A stretch of 64,000 nucleotides of DNA from Heliocidaris erythrogramma (GCA_025617745.1 CM046853.1:33187770-33251769); one strand, 5' to 3'. Shown: positions 1 to 11,197, counted from the first letter of the stretch. Translations and numbers: made by a program. The notes: generated from the letters alone by a model not told the origin.

Positions 1-570
1 AAATGAAATCTCATTTTGTCATTGTCATGCACTACTCCACACACCCCTCTCGTACAAACATCCGTATCCACACATACATCAACACAGAACTTAAAGTAGT
101 CTATGAATATACATTATGTTTCATGAGAAGTTGCTTGAAACTGTTTTTAATCACTTGCTTCAAAATTGATACAATGAAACATTTTTCTATAACTTGCTGA
201 ATCAAGTTCTATTCCAAATCTAAAGAATGACATATTTAAAATTATAACTTCAAAAAGACATTTTTAAAGTCGGCCTTTACATTCCTAAGATATAGTTGTA
301 TTTTAGACAGAATTACCATTCCAAATTAATGTTATGATTATCATTTTATCAATATAATCATTCACATATTTTCCTTGAGTACTTTTTGAAAAGTTTATCT
401 TAATATAGTTACATTAATGTAAAATAGTAAATTATCGTTCTTCAAGCTGCCTCGCTCAATGTTTTTTTTTTATTCAGTAATAAAGTACATGAATGAACAT
501 ATCCTATCAAACAAAGAGCATTCATCCAAAAATTGTTTTATCCTAATAGGTACTGACTCTAAAGCTAGTT
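1..570. other. AT-rich stretch with no recognised gene
   Basis: Only short open frames of random appearance are present. No conserved domain, splice-flanked exon or terminal inverted repeat was recognised before the first inverted-repeat element at 571. Confidence 0.6.
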
Positions 571-711
571 CAGGGAGCGTTTCATCAAGCGTTTTGTCAG
601 TGATTTTTACCGACAACTGTAATAAGCTACTGAAATCCTTGCATCTGATTGGCTGAGAGCAAACTTGTCAGTAAAAATCACTGACAAAACACTTGATGAA
701 ATGCTCCCCAG
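571..711. mobile_element. MITE, shared-core family, arm type A
   Basis: Both ends read GGGAGCGTTTCATCAAG or its complement, so the whole copy folds back on itself. Each arm also contains a TTGTCAGT...GACAA sub-palindrome. The centre carries the core with CTGATTGGCTGAGAG (inverted CCAAT box), shared with eleven other copies in the window. CAG flanks both ends, which fits a 3-bp CWG target duplication as used by PIF/Harbinger-type elements. There is no coding capacity, so it must depend on a transposase supplied elsewhere. Confidence 0.85.
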
Positions 712-737
712 GTTTAGATACATTAACCTGTTGACTC

Positions 738-880
738 CAGGGGACCGTTTCATGAAAGGAAGTTGTCGGATATTTTATCCGACAACTGTTATAAGCTACT
801 GAAATCCTTGCATCTGATTGGCTGAGAGCAAATTTGTGGGATAAAATGTCTGACAAGTCCTTTCATGAAACGCCCCCCTG
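738..880. mobile_element. MITE, shared-core family, arm type B
   Basis: The element has the same central core as the copy at 571, but different arms: CGTTTCATGAAAGG followed by the near-perfect palindrome GTTGTCGGATA...TATCCGACAAC. The outer ends remain complementary (CAGGGGACCG and CGCCCCCCTG). It is non-coding and probably mobilised by the same enzyme as the type A copies. Confidence 0.85.
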
Positions 881-927
881 AATTCACATATTCCCATAGG
901 GTTAATGCAGAGATCACCAGCAATGGA

Positions 928-1335
928 TTAACCCTTTCAGGACAGAAATTAGTTAAGGACTAAATTGATCACATTTTGTTCTTCAAATTGGCAACAATAA
1001 TATTTTTGTTTTACTGCTCCATGGTTCTAATAAGGTGTAATGTCAGTGAAAACAATATACATGATTAGGAATTTTGTCGCAAAGTTTTTTAATTGCCAAT
1101 TTTGATTAAGAAACAATGATTTGAACCCCTCAATGAGTTGCCAATTTAAGGATTTTAAAACTTATTCTCATTTTTAAATTCCTGGCATCAAACACAATAT
1201 GGCGATGCAACAAAAATCGACATAGTGTGTGCAGAATTTTTTTTTACTAATGCATCTGGTATATTTCTTAGAGCTCTGAATCAAAAGTTATTGAGCCAAA
1301 CCACAAAATGTGGTCCATTGTCATGAAAGGGTTAA
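928..1335. mobile_element. TTAA-flanked MITE, about 400 bp
   Basis: The element is bounded by TTAA on both sides and by ends reading CCCTTTCAGGACA and TGTCATGAAAGGG, a short imperfect TIR. TTAA target sites are characteristic of piggyBac and Kolobok superfamilies. There is no transposase frame. A truncated relative in the opposite orientation lies at 57217-57470 and shares the blocks around CCACATTTTGTGG and the CACACTGTGTC region, which supports a real family. Confidence 0.75.
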
Positions 1336-1694
1336 GTAGGACATCTATGTACAAATAGAGTTAATAAAAATGTAAATATGAGGAGCATTTACTGAAAAAT
1401 GTGTAGTGAAACAAATGAATTGATCCATGCCTGGTATTAACAATGTGTAGAATAGCAAAAGTGCAAAAGCCACTCCCTTACTTTATCGCACTTACAAAAT
1501 TTTGATCAGAACCAGGATTTCAAATCTACAAAGTTTTTCCAGCAATTTTTATTGTCTTTAATTCTCTCTGGCAAATAGGTTCAAGGTAACACATGGAAAA
1601 AGGAGATGAAGTGAAGGTATGTTTTTGAAATCTCTGATACCCTTTTACACTGTGCCCAAATTTTAGGGCAATTCTAAATCATTTTGCCGTAAAC

Positions 1695-1900
1695 ACCAGA
1701 AGCTTTCACTTGCTTTTAACGTTTGCGAATTTCGCGATTGGCTTAGAATCACGAAAGTTTTATGCCGCGAAATCATTGAATTATGATTGACATAGATCTA
1801 GACTAACACTTAATTTTTGAAAAATTGCGAAAGCTTTTTGCTGTGAAAATGGCTGCTGTTTGAAATCCACGAAAGTTTCATGTCGCAAATGTTTCTGGTT
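1695..1900. repeat. Dispersed CGCGAAA-rich MITE-like repeat, copy 1
   Basis: The copy begins ACCAGAAGC and ends with the complement TTTCTGGTT. Between them are several CGAAAGTTT, CGCGAAAT and TGCGAAT words in both orientations. A related copy at 60133-60306 shares these words and the AGAAACTTTCGCG motif. It is non-coding and is probably a diverged non-autonomous DNA element. Confidence 0.5.
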
Positions 1901-2032
1901 GGACAGTATACTGCTCTTTCAACCCCCTAAGGAGCATTCCACAACCGATGCAGTTTCTATATGATCAAGCATTAGGCATAAGGTATCGCCACATACATGG
2001 ATAACTCAGAAGCACTATACAGTTTCCCATTG

Positions 2033-2174
2033 CAGGGGAGCATTTCATCAAGCGTTTTGTCAGTGATTTTTACTGACAAATTTGCTCTCAGCCAATCAGA
2101 TGCAAGGATTTCAGTAGTTTATAACAGTGGTCAGTAAAAATCACTGACAAAATGCTTGAAGAAACGCTCCCCTG
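2033..2174. mobile_element. MITE, shared-core family, arm type A, core on plus strand
   Basis: The arms match the copy at 571, but the core reads CAGCCAATCAGATGCAAGG on the plus strand, opposite to the copies at 571 and 2233. The flanks are CAG and CTG. Only about 60 bp separate it from the next copy at 2233. Confidence 0.85.
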
Positions 2175-2232
2175 GTCACAAAACTGGCTAATTAAACCCT
2201 CGACAGCATTTTATACTGGCATTTAGGCACCT

Positions 2233-2374
2233 CAGGGGAGCGTTTCATCAAGCTTTTTGTCAGTGATTTTTACCGACAACTGTTATAAGCTACTGAAATC
2301 CTTGCATATGATTGGCTGAGAGCAAATTTGTCAGTAAAAATCACTGACAAAACGCTTGATGAAACACTCCCCTG
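2233..2374. mobile_element. MITE, shared-core family, arm type A, core on minus strand
   Basis: A full-length copy with arms matching 571 and 2033. The core is inverted relative to 2033, so these two neighbours are related as an inverted pair. It is non-coding, with CAG and CTG flanks. Confidence 0.85.
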
Positions 2375-3537
2375 GTCCAGACCTGAAACACCTCCGAGAG
2401 TGCCCTAACTTTGAGGTGGCCAAAAAAATTTTTTCAACCCCTTTATACTGGGAGTTCATTCCTCTGAAATGCCTGAACTCCAAGTGGAATAGGAATATCT
2501 GACTCCCTCACTTTGGCTATGGAGGGCAGAATAGGATATTCATTACTCATCTTATCTCATATCATAAATTTCTACACTTTTTGAAATAATAGAAGTTTTT
2601 TTTTTTTTAGTTTTGTAATTGTATAAGATTTTGATCACAATAACAATAAACATTGATTAAATGAGAATTACTACAACCACTTACATTTCATGACCGAACA
2701 TCAAATTCACAAACATATTAATGAACAAATCATCATTGATTTATAAAACATCACAAATCAAAAACAATGAAACAGGACATCTGTTGCATGATACTTGCTA
2801 TCCTAACATTTTCAGGTAAATTAAATACCAAAAACCTTTCAAAGAAATGTTATCAGACATAAAATAAGTTTTTCATATTTAGTTTGCTGAAATGCTCTCT
2901 TGGAATGAAGGCAATGTTTGCATCTCCACATTGTATTTCTTCCTAGTAAAAGGGCTGGTTTGGCTTGTCCGATAGCGATGAGGATAATATATGCGCATAT
3001 AAAATCTACTTAAAACGCTAACTATAAAAGTGGTCCAACCAGCTGACTAATAAAATCGGTTGGGTTATGTCAATCGAGCGTGACAGGCATTGCCCACATG
3101 ATTCTTCTGAATGAACATCACCTTGAAGGAGCAAAATACGATTGGCTCTCAGAAATTATCCGTGAGATCTGTCCTGGAAAAATCGGTGACTGAGCGATTC
3201 CATCGAGGCAATAGAATCAGTGCGGGAGGCTAATTTGCAGATAATGGTCAGGTTTGACATACCATTACCACTACCGGGACACTTCCTATTCTTTTTCCAC
3301 ATAAACAACGCTTGAGCAATTTGGCAACAACCTACAGGTATACTAATCATTATCGGTCAAATGTAATCAGCCCGTAAGACTCCTGTCATACCCATGAAAC
3401 AGACACCATCCTGACAATAGACTGAACAAAAAATTACATTGCCCCAAAAGGCCAAGAGTCGGTCGCTTTTACAATGTGCGGTATAAAGTATTTATCAAGT
3501 AGTGTCTTCAAATTTGATCATGTACTGTCTTCCGAAT
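2375..3537. other. 3' flank of GPCR array with an unexplained insertion
   Basis: No gene was recognised. About 2655-2945 is a decayed copy of the flank that follows each receptor (compare 6535-6670 plus 9110-9300), so the array extends past the last receptor. About 2948-3490 has no counterpart behind receptors 2-4 and appears to be an insertion of about 540 bp into the former 3' UTR of receptor 1. It shows no clear TIR or coding frame. Confidence 0.55.
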
Positions 3538-4530
3538 TCAGGCCTCCCCTTGAACAAAAGTGGACTTAGCAGAGCAGAGATTTCTCCAGGCATATTTGTC
3601 CTTGAAATATCTCAGGGCGTTCTCACGGAATGTACGATCTCTATAGCAGTATATTATCGGATTAATGGCAGAGTTGCAGAGAAATATGTAGACTGCGACG
3701 TCTTCAAAACGGCGACTATACAGAGAACTCTTGGTATCAATCCCGAGAATGAAGAAGAAAAGATTTATAGGCATATAACAGATAAAAAACCCTACGGTAA
3801 TGAGCGTCATGGTCTTTGCCGCCTTCACACGGGAGCCGGTACCATTCTGACCTCCTACCGCCTGCTCCATCTGCGCGATTCTACGTGCATGTTGCAAAGC
3901 TGTCCGGAGAATACTCGCATTCAAAGTGATCAAGGCAATTTGTAGTAACACAAATACCGCTATCCCTGACCAGTTAAATACACTCAGAAGGAAATAAGTG
4001 TGAGTGTTCATTTCAGCGCAATAGGGTGACACTAGTGTCGGGACTTTCGGAACTTGGAATAAAAGAATCACAAGTATTCCCGCTCCGATGGCCCAGCCAA
4101 CAGCAATTACAATGGCGATTCTCTTAGAGGTGACAAGAGTCTCATAGCGAAGAGGTTTGTTAACCGCTATGTAACGATCCAATGTCACCATGAATAAATG
4201 GCACAAAGAGCCTGGGGCTAAAGTATATCCTACTGCATTCAAGTATAAGGTAAGGTGAACACATGTTACTTTTGTCAGGACAACCCTCCTGTAAGTTTCT
4301 ACAGGGATGGCAGTCCAACCAGTCAAGAAGTCTACAAAAGCCAAACTGGACAGGAGATAGTACTTGGGCTTTTGGAGACTCTCTGTTTTCAGGAAAGTTG
4401 CAAGTACCAGAAAATTTCCAACGACAACAATGAAGATGAGGAGAATGCTGAATGTTACAAGTACTGCATTGTAAGCTGGAGAATTAGAAGGAAATGCTAC
4501 AGAGATATTAGTCCCATTGATGATAGCCAT
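3538..4530 (-). CDS. Class A (rhodopsin-type) GPCR 1, orphan, intronless
   Basis: A complete 330-residue seven-TM receptor in one exon, presumably on the plasma membrane and G-protein coupled. Residues 5 and 8 are N-glycosylation sites (NGT, NIS). TM1 has GN at 38-39, TM2 has LAFVD with D67, and C90 and C171 should form the TM3-ECL2 disulfide. DRY lies at 118-120, CYMP at 251-254 replaces the usual CWxP, and NPIIY at 290-294 is followed by a charged helix-8 region. The length is typical of compact class A receptors. It belongs to the five-unit array and differs from its paralogues mainly at residues 145-200, so a variable ligand pocket is inferred; the ligand is unknown. Only about 90 bp of its own 5' flank remains before duplicated gene fragments, and the conserved AATAAA seen behind receptors 2-4 was not found. 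It may therefore be poorly or differently expressed. Confidence 0.92.
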   Translation of the reverse strand: MAIINGTNISVAFPSNSPAYNAVLVTFSILLIFIVVVGNFLVLATFLKTESLQKPKYYLLSSLAFVDFLTGWTAIPVETYRRVVLTKVTCVHLTLYLNAVGYTLAPGSLCHLFMVTLDRYIAVNKPLRYETLVTSKRIAIVIAVGWAIGAGILVILLFQVPKVPTLVSPYCAEMNTHTYFLLSVFNWSGIAVFVLLQIALITLNASILRTALQHARRIAQMEQAVGGQNGTGSRVKAAKTMTLITVGFFICYMPINLFFFILGIDTKSSLYSRRFEDVAVYIFLCNSAINPIIYCYRDRTFRENALRYFKDKYAWRNLCSAKSTFVQGEA

Positions 4531-4620
4531 GACGTAATGTAATCTATTCCAAAATCCAGATTAAATATCTGCATATCATCCAAAGTCCTCTGCAAAGTTA
4601 ATTCAATACAATCTGTTTAT

Positions 4621-4767
4621 TCAAGTATAAGGTAAGGTGAACACATGTTACTTCTGTCAGGACAACCCTCCTGTAAGTTTCTACAGGGATGGCAGTCCAA
4701 CCAGTCAAGAAGTCTACAAAAGCCAAACTGGACAGGAGATAGTACTTGGGCTTTTGGAGACTCTCTG
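4621..4767 (-). pseudogene. GPCR fragment (TM2-TM3 region)
   Basis: This 147-bp piece repeats the receptor 1 segment around residues 50-98, with no start or remaining TMs. It is joined directly to a copy of the 5' flank (AGTATATTCATCC onward). Its boundaries match those of the larger fragment at 4820-5111, so both probably arose from the same slippage or unequal-exchange series. It cannot encode a receptor. Confidence 0.85.
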
Positions 4768-4819
4768 AGTATATTCATCCAAAGTCCTCTGCAAAGTTAA
4801 TTCAATACAATCTGTTCAT

Positions 4820-5111
4820 TCAAGTATAAGGTAAGGTGAACACATGTTACTTCTGTCAGGACAACCCTCCTGTAAGTTTCTACAGGGATGGCAGTCCAAC
4901 CAGTCAAGAAGTCTACAAAAGCCAAACTGGACAGGAGATAGTACTTGGGCTTTTGGAGACTCTCTGTTTTCAGGAAAGTTGCAAGTACCAGAAAATTTCC
5001 AACGACAACAATGAAGATGAGGAGAATGCTGAATGTTACAAGTACTGCATTGTAAGCTGGAGAATTAGAAGGAAATGCTACAGAGATATTAGTCCCATTG
5101 ATGATAGCCAT
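4820..5111 (-). pseudogene. GPCR N-terminal fragment (TM1 to start of TM3)
   Basis: It has the start codon, N-terminus, TM1, TM2 and the TM3 cysteine of receptor 1. After about residue 98 it runs into duplicated 5' flank, adding a few unrelated residues before a stop near 4797. Over the shared part only one residue differs from receptor 1 (Lys to Glu just before the TM3 Cys), so the duplication is recent. This fragment retains the full native 5' flank that receptor 1 has lost, so the array promoter may now drive a non-functional stub. A functional two-TM protein is unlikely. Confidence 0.85.
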
Positions 5112-5811
5112 GACGTAATGTAATCTATTCCAAAATCCAGATTAAATATCTGCATATTATCTATTACTCTGAGTATATTCATCCAAAGTCCTCTGCAAAG
5201 TTAATTCAATACAATCTGTTAAAACAAAAGCATTGCATCAGCCAGGGAAGCACTGTTATACATTTCCTTACATGTAGCTTATGGCACTGATTTTTTTTTC
5301 CTTTGAGAAATCAGAAGTCGAACACAGCACAAAGATGACATGAAATTCCTTTCAAAATTCCTTTCAAAATTCAGTTGAATGTCATGTCTTCAATAGATGA
5401 TGTTCAAAATATGATGTTACCACTAAAAAGGCAGCAAGTTTATTCCTTTCTCTGTTACATGTACAACTGATAACATCAGCGGCTGCAATTTTAAGCAAAC
5501 AGCCGCACATAAAACAACCCGCTGCACATTTGGACCTTCTGAAACACAAAAAATATTTCAGTGATATTTGACTTTCATGCACTTTATGAAATATTAATGT
5601 CACATTCATTTTGCTCTTGCCCTATACCAAAAGCGGTAGAAAATATCGATTTGCATGAGTTTCTTTTTTTTTTGGTCTTTTTTAAAAATGATTTTTTTTT
5701 AATCTGATGCTTGTACCCAATCGCTTGAAAGTGGTTGGTATTCATGACAAGGTATAATGGAAGGTGTCACAGTCATTAAGCCCAGGAAAATGCAGAAAAT
5801 ATAGTCATTTC
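5112..5811. other. Upstream spacer of the receptor 1 unit
   Basis: It contains sequence shared with the other array spacers, such as the AAGTCCTCTGCA block near 5190 and the CTGCACATTTGGACC block near 5520. No additional gene was seen. It should hold the array promoter by position, but no convincing TATA box was found. Confidence 0.6.
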
Positions 5812-6189
5812 TGCAATTGCTTGAAATAAGCATGAAAATGAATTATTGAAAGCGTATCACCTCAGCGGGAAAATCGTTAAAAGCTTTACTGGTAATTACC
5901 AAGTTCCTATATTTTCATGGAATTGTGCCAAATATACAAGTAAGAGCATTGATTTTCATTATGTTTTATGAAAAAGGAGAAAACTTATAACACAACTAAA
6001 TGCAATTGCTTGAAATAAGCATGAAAATTAATTATTTAAAGCGTATCAGCTTTGGCAGGAAAATCGTTAATAGATTTACTGGCAATTACCAAGTTCCTAT
6101 ATTTTCATGGAATTGTGCCAAATATACAAGTAAGAGCATTGATTATCATTATGTTTTATGAAAAAGGAGAAAACTTATAACATAACTGA
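5812..6189. repeat. Tandem duplication, 2 x 189 bp
   Basis: The block beginning TGCAATTGCTTGAAATAAGC at 5812 is repeated directly from 6001, with a few substitutions. Other array units have one copy of this spacer block (for example near 11045), so this is a local duplication within one unit. Confidence 0.9.
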
Positions 6190-6674
6190 ATTTGAATGAG
6201 ATTAATTTGAGGCTGCCGTCAAGCAACTTGCTCATGTTGACAGTCTCCTTTCACAAATTTATATTTCCCATATATACATATTTTCTTTGTATTTAAAAGC
6301 AAACTGTTAATGTCTGAAAGTGTTTGTTTGTAATATTAGCTCATTTTGTATCGTGTTATTGAATACATAAAAAGAATTTAATCAAACAAGCAAATAAACA
6401 AAATAGAAAAAGACTGTCATATTAGTTTGAAAATACGGTACATAGTTATGGGTAGATGAATGGGAGATTGAAATGTTTAGGTTACTAATTGTACTCTAGC
6501 TTGGTTCACTAAGAACACTATGAAATTCATAGATGAAATTACTACAACCACTTACATCTCTCAACCAAACAGTGATATCACAGACATGGAGTTGAGCACA
6601 GCATCACTGATTAAAAAAATATTACAAATCGGACAAAAAACACACAAATGCAATAGGATACCTGGTGACATAAT

Positions 6675-9106
6675 GGCCCGTATTCTGAACTCCGGTTTAG
6701 CTTAAGCTTGAGTCTAAGTGTAGTTTAAATCTGCCCTTTAGACCGGAGTTTAAGAAAATCACATTCTGAACTCTGGTTTAACTTGAACTCCAGTCTAAGC
6801 ATGGTTTAACTTTGTACAGAAAGTTAGACTGCAGCTAGGGGTAGTTTAAGTCTGGTTTAACTTACTTGTCTTCATGCACGGCTGCTGCAGGATATTGTTT
6901 GCAACTGAGGCGAAGAGTAAGTTAACAAAGGTTTTAAAGTCTGCTGGCACCACCTTAGAGAAAGGTAAATTTACCTCCGTAAAGAGGAAAATCTTCTTTT
7001 TCTTTTTTTTTTAGCTGGATCTCGGATCGAAGTTGGATCGACTAACGTTACCAGAAGTATTCATGGCAAGTGCTGTCATTATCGCAAAACTGATTTTGCA
7101 ACAATCTTTCGCGCTTTCGCGCTTGCGCGTGAGCAAGTATAGCTCTTTACACGCTAACCCGAGCTGGGCCGGCCGGCCCAGCCGACGCGACCGATACCCT
7201 CTCATCCCATCCCACGCATTTCCTGAGCTAGCTAGCTGAGCCAGGCTAGGTTGGAGCTGACTGTTGTTGGGAAGTTGGGTTCCGAAGTTACAGCTACAGA
7301 AAAAACCATTCAAGAAAACTACAAAACAAATAGATCATTAAGAGCTCAGCTCCAGAGATTATTGCAATTTCCGACTGCAATTTCAAAATTTGACAACTGA
7401 GTCACTCAGAGTTAACATTAAAACTCAACTCTCCTCGACCTCAAATGTTATATTCAATATCTAACTTCAACCTTCGTTAGGAAAATAGGGTCTAACTTTT
7501 AGAATCTATATAGTACAGTAGACTTAGTCTTAGACTAGTAACAAACGTAGTTTAGCCTTTACAACTTACACTATATCTAACGTTAGAATATCTATTTAGA
7601 GTCGAGATGCTGTCTTGGAAAAAAGAGACACATGAATAATAAAGTTAGTCCAGGAACTTACCAATGGCAATGTCACCAGATTATTTTTGTAGGCCAGCAG
7701 CTAGTAGCAGCTAACGTCAGGTTCTAAAGTAACACAGTGCCCTTTATTATACATCTATAACATAGGCCTAGATCTGTATGTCTGAAGTAGATCTAGCTGT
7801 TTCTTTACATGCATTCTTATTACATACTATTTTCTCCGAAAATGTGCTCTTCATATGATATGGTACACGGTAAAGTGCATTGACTTTTCATTGAAACGAA
7901 ACGAACAATTTTGTTTTCAGTCTAAAAGTACTGAATGGGGTATAGGCCTAGACCCTAGCTCTGTTATATATTACCTCTAGATCTAGATACGATATATGTT
8001 ATTGTTTTGTTTGTTTTGTTTTTGTTTTTGTTTTCAAAATGGCCCCAGTGCCTCATAACAAATTATCTCTCAGGCTATAAAGAGGTCTATGACCCGGGTC
8101 ATTTCTTTTTGCTTTGAATCTAGTCAAATTTGCAAAGTGACGGTGTTTGCGTTTGCCTCACCAATCGAATCAGGGGCAGTTGGGGGATCACGAGGTCTGA
8201 GCACCCCCCCCCCCCACGGTTTTTTATTTTTAATTTTCGCTTTGCTTTAATTGTCAGACGTAACTAAGTCTTCAATTTTTTCCCCCAAATCAACCCCCAA
8301 ATCTGATGCTTTTTTGTTTATGTTGTGTGTCAATCGCTTGAGCCCCTTCTTCAAAGTACAAAATCCTTGATCCGCTCCACTCCCACATGGCACATGACGG
8401 ACATTGCAGGCCTAACTGTTAGATAGATCTAACCTTTAGATCTAGAGTCTACCATGAATTTTTTCGCCAGCCCTCAGAAAGTTGCTCAGTGGGGGCAGGG
8501 GTTATCAGATGTTTTCCTCCATAATTATCTGACAAGCAAAAAAAAAAGGGGGTGTTTCTGGCTGGGTTTGCCCCCCCCCCCCCCCAGCCTACACTAGTGA
8601 TCCAGCCATTTTGAAATGGAAGAAAAAGCTGAATACAGAGGCGTAGTGCATGCATTCAGTATCTTCCCTGGGACGAGGTATCCCTAATACAACATGCAAT
8701 AACATAGGATAAACCAACCAACCTAACCTTAAATAGTCGTTCATTTACGATCCAGAAAACTCCAGTAGGCTAATCATGACAAATGAAGTGCCAAATGGTA
8801 TGCCTTTAATTTGTGTATGGAGTATTTCATGACATTCCTTCATTAAACATCTTAAAAATGAAAGGAATAAGCAAATTTTAGCCTTCTTGAAGATAAATTG
8901 AGCTCTATACTGAGCATGTGCAGTGGCAGCAGACTACATCTCCATGGCAACTAAACCACAGTTTAACTTAGACTGGACTTAACTAAACTAGACTTTCATA
9001 AACAGAAATGGAGTTAAACCTGACATGCAGTCTAAGTCGGGTTTAGTTAGACTCTGGTTTAACTTAGACTGGAGTTTAAGTTAAACCGGAGTTCAGAATA
9101 CGGGCC
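6675..9106. mobile_element. Non-autonomous TIR DNA transposon, 2432 bp, Harbinger-like
   Basis: The ends read GGCCCGTATTCTGAACTCC and its complement. They are followed by long imperfect inverted regions of about 200 bp, made of repeated GTTTAACTTAGACT-like words. AAT flanks both ends (6672-6674 and 9107-9109). The equivalent spacer in later units (near 12121 and 15179) is an empty site with a single AAT, so the exact insertion and a 3-bp target duplication are visible. A 3-bp duplication and GG-start TIR fit PIF/Harbinger, though AAT is not its commonest target. No transposase or Myb-like frame was found inside. The interior contains poly-C runs near 8204-8215 and 8571-8585. Confidence 0.85.
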
Positions 9107-9342
9107 AATATCTACAAGCAAATGCTCCAAAACCTAACATTTTGGGTAAACTGTCAATAACCTTACAAACTACTGATATAGAACATGAAATCAATTTTAA
9201 TCAGTTTGCAAAAAACTCAATTTATTTCGCTAAACTGTTCTCTTAACGGCTTCAGACTATGTTTGAAAGTTGCATCCATTTCTTCCTATAGTGTATGAAT
9301 AAATTGGAGACTTCAAATCTGATCACTTTCTTTCTTCCAATT

Positions 9343-10338
9343 TCAGGCCTCCGCTTGAATAAAAGTGGACTTAGCAGAACAAAGATTTCTCCAGGCAGAT
9401 TTGTCCTCGAAATATTTAAGGGCGTTCTCACGGAATGTACGATCTCGATAGCAATATATTATCGGATTAATGGCAGAGTTGCAGAAAACTATGTAGATTG
9501 CAATGTCTTCAAAAGGACGACTATACAGAGAACCCTTGGTATCAATCCCGAGAATGAAGAAGAAAAGGCTTACAGGAATATAACAGATAAAAAACCCTAC
9601 TGTAATGAGCGTCATGGTCTTTGCCACCTTCACACGAGAACTGGTAACATTTTGACCTCCTACTGCCTGTTCCATCTGCGCGATTCTACGAGCATGTCGC
9701 ATAGCTGTCTGAAGAATACTTGCATTCAAAGTGATCAAGGTGACTTGTACTATCAACAAGAACACCGTTAACACTAACAAGTAAATTAATCTATCCTGAA
9801 AATAGTTGTGTGTTTCAGCACAGTAGTACGATACCTGAGTGGGGACTTTCTGGATTCCTCTTATACATGTATCAATCACAATTGACCCCACGCCAATGCC
9901 CCAGCTAACAGCAATTACAATGGCGATTCTCTTTGGGGTGACAAAAGTCTCATAGCGAAGAGGTTTGTTAACCGCTATGTAACGATCCACTGTAACAAAG
10001 ATTAGATGAAACAAAGAGCCCATAGTTAACCCATATGATAATGCATCCAAGTATAAGTAAAGGTAAACACATGTTCTTTCTGTCAGGACAACCCTCCTGT
10101 AAGTCTGCAAAGGGATGGCAATCAAACCAATCAGAAAATCTACAAAAGCCAAACTGGACAGGAGATAGTACGTAGGCTTTCGGAGACTATCCGTTTTCAG
10201 GAAAGTTGCAAGTACCAGAAAATTTCCAATGACAACAGTGAAGATGAGGAGAATGTTGAATGTTACAAGTACTGCATTGTAAGCTGGAGAATTAGAACGA
10301 AATGCTACAGAGATATTGGTCCCGTTGAGGATAGCCAT
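9343..10338 (-). CDS. Class A GPCR 2, orphan, intronless
   Basis: Intact receptor of 331 residues from the start codon conserved in all paralogues. An in-frame ATG three codons upstream (10347) exists only here and is less likely. It has NGT and NIS glycosylation sites, GN in TM1, LAFVD in TM2, DRY at 118-120, an ECL2 Cys in YYCAE, CYIP in TM6 and NPIIY in TM7. The TM4-ECL2-TM5 segment is distinctive and closest to receptor 4; both share a longer ECL2 and IVQ(V/A)TLITLNAS in TM5. AATAAA lies on the minus strand at 9221-9226, about 120 bp past the stop, a likely poly(A) signal. The ligand is unknown, with a chemosensory role inferred only from the clustered, variable family. Confidence 0.92.
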   Translation of the reverse strand: MAILNGTNISVAFRSNSPAYNAVLVTFNILLIFTVVIGNFLVLATFLKTDSLRKPTYYLLSSLAFVDFLIGLIAIPLQTYRRVVLTERTCVYLYLYLDALSYGLTMGSLFHLIFVTVDRYIAVNKPLRYETFVTPKRIAIVIAVSWGIGVGSIVIDTCIRGIQKVPTQVSYYCAETHNYFQDRLIYLLVLTVFLLIVQVTLITLNASILQTAMRHARRIAQMEQAVGGQNVTSSRVKVAKTMTLITVGFFICYIPVSLFFFILGIDTKGSLYSRPFEDIAIYIVFCNSAINPIIYCYRDRTFRENALKYFEDKSAWRNLCSAKSTFIQAEA

Positions 10339-11197
10339 GACAGCCATAATTTATTCCAAAATCCTGACAAATATCTTTATGATCTACTTCTCTGAGTATA
10401 TTCATTCAAAGTCCTCTGCAGAAATAATTCAATACATTCTGTTCAGCTCAAAGCGTTGCATTGTATAAGCCAGTGAAACGCAAACTTCAACAAGGAACGC
10501 TGTTATACATTTCCTTTGCTTTATGGCACTTAATTTCTTTTCTTTGAGAAATCAAAAGTCCAACACATAGCACAAAGATGACATGAAGTTCCTTTCAAAA
10601 TTCAGTTGAATGTCATGGCTTCAAAAGATGACTTTACCGTTAAAACGCAGCAAGTCTATTCCTTTCTCTGTTACGACTGATAACATCATTGGCTGCTCAT
10701 TTAAGCAACAGACGCACATATAACAACTGGCTGCACATACAGTATAACAACTGCACATTTGGACCTTCTGAAAAACGAACAAATATTTCAGTGGCTTTTA
10801 TTTTCCATGCACTTTATGAAATATTAATGTCATATTCATTTTGCTCTTGCCCTATATGAAAGAGAAAATATTGCTTCAATTAGTTTATTCTCTCTTGGGG
10901 GGGGGGGGGTTCTTTCTTTTTTTCCCTGATACTTGAGCCCAATATTCTGAAAGTGATTGGTATTCATGAAAAAGTATACATGTAATGGAAAGGTGTGGCC
11001 ACAGTCTTTAAGAACAGGAAAATGCAGAAAATATTGTCAACAACTGCAATTGCTTGAAATAAGCATGAAAATTAATTATTGACAGCGTGGTGGGTTTCAG
11101 CTATAGCAGAAATATTGCTAAAAGCTTTACTGGTAATTACCAAGTTCCTTCAATGTAGATGTTCATGGCAGTGTGCCAAATATACAAGTAATATCAT
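10339..11197. other. Spacer between GPCR 2 and 3
   Basis: Array spacer homologous to 13356-14400 and 16423-17230, with no separate gene. A G homopolymer of 13 bp lies at about 10897-10909 and is missing or shorter in the other units. Confidence 0.65.

Noticed and set aside
5812-6189. Inverted-repeat mobile element
   Set aside because: The two 189-bp blocks are direct repeats of array spacer, hence a simple local tandem duplication.
9295-9771. Long plus-strand open frame opposite receptor 2, with similar frames opposite receptors 1, 3 and 4
   Set aside because: It mirrors the GPCR coding sequence in antisense; its conservation follows from that of the receptors, and the sense frame has all class A motifs.
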